DNA from: an uncultured Bacilli bacterium
Lineage (GTDB): Bacteria; Bacillota_I; Bacilli_A; RF39; UBA660
Length of the DNA: 6,943 nucleotides
Reading direction: 5' to 3'
Assembly: GCA_947624095.1 (NCBI GenBank)
Contig: CANQIR010000055.1
Span: 1-6,943 of the forward strand
Under the pieces are notes generated by a model. The model saw only the letters and a program-made list of their open reading frames with translations, did not search any database and was not told the DNA's origin. Numbering within the stretch: the first letter of the stretch is position 1; every line of letters starts with the position of its first letter. This document shows positions 5,817-6,943 of the stretch, piece by piece. The position numbers and the translations under genes are program-made.

Positions 5817-6845
5817 TTAATGGATAATATACCATTCATTTTTACTATAGTCATAGCCGATGTTTCGATATAACTTATTGTAATCTGTCATATATCTTTC
5901 GGCTTGTCTCATTGAAATATTAAATTCATTGGCTAAATCATTTGTTTTTACGGTTTTTTTATTCTTTAAAAATTTATTTATATCAGAAAGGATTCTAATT
6001 TTAGAAGAAGAAAAATTTATTCTTTCGGTATTTAAAATATAATCATAATACAATTCAGTTATTTCATAATCGTCAAGAATTTCATTTGCAAAATTAATGT
6101 TACTATATTTAATATGACTTCGTTTAATTTTTTCTTCATCTTCAGTAATAATATAAACTAAATTAAAATGGTTAAATAATTTACGGTATTTTTTATCTAT
6201 ACTAAGACAATCTTTTACTTCTAGAAAATTATCATAAATTAGTAATAGAAATCCTTGTTTTCTTTGAAGATCATTAATATTTTTGACTGGCTTAATATAA
6301 GGAAAATGAAAAAAGTTATTATCTTCATCATCATATCTAGCAATATCTCTTTTATCAGTAAGAAAACCATTGTAATCGCCACATATATAAATATTTCTAC
6401 CTATATGCTCTAAGCCAATGCTTTTTTTATAAAGTTCTACTTTAATATATGAACGTTTTTCATTAACTAATTTTTCTAATAATTCATTTTGTAATTTAAG
6501 GGCTTCATCATAATGTATATCTTCTTTAGCACATAATATTCTTAATATTTGAGGATTTACATAAATAAAAATTATTAAATCACATGGAATAATTTTATTA
6601 CTGTATAAAGTTTCTCCTTTTTTTATTTTAATTAAATTTTCAAGCGATTTAGCATCATTTTGATGCATATTAATATAGCCATATTTAGCAATATATAAAT
6701 CATCTAATACTTTTTGATATAATTCGCCGGTTTTTAATTGATATTTTATACTATTAAAATTTATTCCAGTAGTTCCTAATACTAAGATACTTTTATCTGG
6801 GTGTTCTATTAATATTTTTTTGATTTTCTTATACTCTCTATCCAT
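5817..6845 (-). CDS. Putative regulator: degenerate P-loop/kinase-like N-terminus plus C-terminal HTH
   Basis: The C-terminus (about 280-342) reads as a DeoR/HTH_11-type winged helix: IRILSDINKFL (283-293), VKTNDLANEFNIS (299-311), then the recognition helix MRQAERYMTDYNKL (312-325), and a wing ending NEWYII. This is the arrangement found at the N-terminus of DeoR and WYL regulators, here placed last. The first 130 residues resemble a small P-loop kinase. LVLGTTGINFNS (21-32) sits at the Walker A position but lacks GK[ST], and DLIIFIYVNPQILRILCAKE (89-108) resembles the strand and helix before the lid of nucleoside or nucleotide kinases. The middle (195-270) is unassigned. If it is a nucleotide-binding fold, it is unlikely to be catalytic. 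It has its own promoter and terminator, so it is a separate unit beside the operon; regulating that operon is my inference. The SD AAAGGAAA (6851-6858) supports the start. Confidence 0.75.
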   Translation of the reverse strand: MDREYKKIKKILIEHPDKSILVLGTTGINFNSIKYQLKTGELYQKVLDDLYIAKYGYINMHQNDAKSLENLIKIKKGETLYSNKIIPCDLIIFIYVNPQILRILCAKEDIHYDEALKLQNELLEKLVNEKRSYIKVELYKKSIGLEHIGRNIYICGDYNGFLTDKRDIARYDDEDNNFFHFPYIKPVKNINDLQRKQGFLLLIYDNFLEVKDCLSIDKKYRKLFNHFNLVYIITEDEEKIKRSHIKYSNINFANEILDDYEITELYYDYILNTERINFSSSKIRILSDINKFLKNKKTVKTNDLANEFNISMRQAERYMTDYNKLYRNIGYDYSKNEWYIIH

Positions 6846-6866
6846 ATTATTTTCCTTTATATATTT

Positions 6867-6875
6867 ATTGTACCA
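6867..6875 (-). promoter_or_regulatory. Extended -10 promoter (TGG-TACAAT) for the HTH-protein gene
   Basis: The minus strand reads TGGTACAAT, an extended -10 (TGnTAnAAT type), 21 bases upstream of the ATG and just before the SD AAAGGAAA. The -35 region around 6889-6895 (GAGACT) is weak, as is usual when the TG extension is present. The predicted leader is only about 15 bases. Confidence 0.55.
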
Positions 6876-6904
6876 AATTTCTGACGAAAAGTCTCTAGGT
6901 AACC

Positions 6905-6925
6905 CAATATTTACAAAATATATTG
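6905..6925. repeat. Imperfect dyad CAATAT-N9-ATATTG upstream of the HTH-gene promoter
   Basis: Two perfectly complementary 6-base arms, 9 bases apart, lie about 30 bases upstream of the -10 element. The position would suit an operator or activator site, perhaps for the HTH protein itself. The sequence is AT-rich and the symmetry may be chance. The rest of 6876-6943 shows no gene; any upstream neighbour lies outside the window. Confidence 0.25.
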
Positions 6926-6943
6926 CAAAATAAAAAGTGTTAG

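Noticed and set aside
1..6943. CRISPR arrays, tRNA, rRNA, transposase or integrase
   Set aside because: I found no regularly spaced repeats, cloverleaf-like GC-rich segments or recombinase motifs in the window.

Overview
All six full-length genes lie on the minus strand, are AT-rich and mostly preceded by purine-rich Shine-Dalgarno sequences. Together with a PolC-type DNA polymerase relative, this points to a low-GC Firmicute or Mollicute-like bacterium, or an element living in one. Tryptophan is encoded by TGG and no reading frame needs TGA read as Trp, so the standard bacterial code fits. I cannot place the organism more precisely, and the window shows no integrase, transposase, capsid, tRNA, rRNA or CRISPR array.

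Read in the direction of transcription (high to low coordinates), a promoter at about 6867-6875 drives a 342-residue protein. It has a degenerate kinase/P-loop-like N-terminal part and a C-terminal winged-helix DNA-binding domain. A strong hairpin terminator (5758-5808) follows. A five-gene block then starts: (1) a 257-residue protein with two copies of an unrecognised ~60-residue repeat and a NusG-type KOW domain at its C-terminus (4919-5692); (2) a 679-residue, heavily reduced PolC relative (2789-4828); (3) a 226-residue protein of unknown family (2088-2768); (4) a 244-residue relative of the DnaB helicase RecA-like domain that has lost its ATPase motifs (1350-2084); (5) a 417-residue metallo-beta-lactamase/beta-CASP nuclease with all its expected metal ligands (94-1347). 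Genes 2 to 5 are separated by only 20, 3 and 2 bases and look translationally coupled. Gene 1 is separated from gene 2 by 90 bases holding a small perfect dyad. At the left edge, 3-68 on the plus strand looks like the last 21 codons of a convergent gene.

The interest lies in the combination. Two core replisome proteins, the PolC polymerase and the DnaB helicase motor, appear as stripped-down paralogues next to each other. The polymerase relative keeps its three palm aspartates and its zinc knuckle. It lacks the OB, exonuclease, tandem HhH and clamp-binding parts and has lost most of its PHP metal ligands. The helicase relative has a broken Walker A, Walker B and arginine-finger region. With them sit an apparently active beta-CASP nuclease and a KOW protein. 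My inference is a repurposed replisome-derived nucleic-acid module, possibly a mobile-element or defence system, or a lineage-specific DNA/RNA processing complex. Its function cannot be read from the sequence alone.
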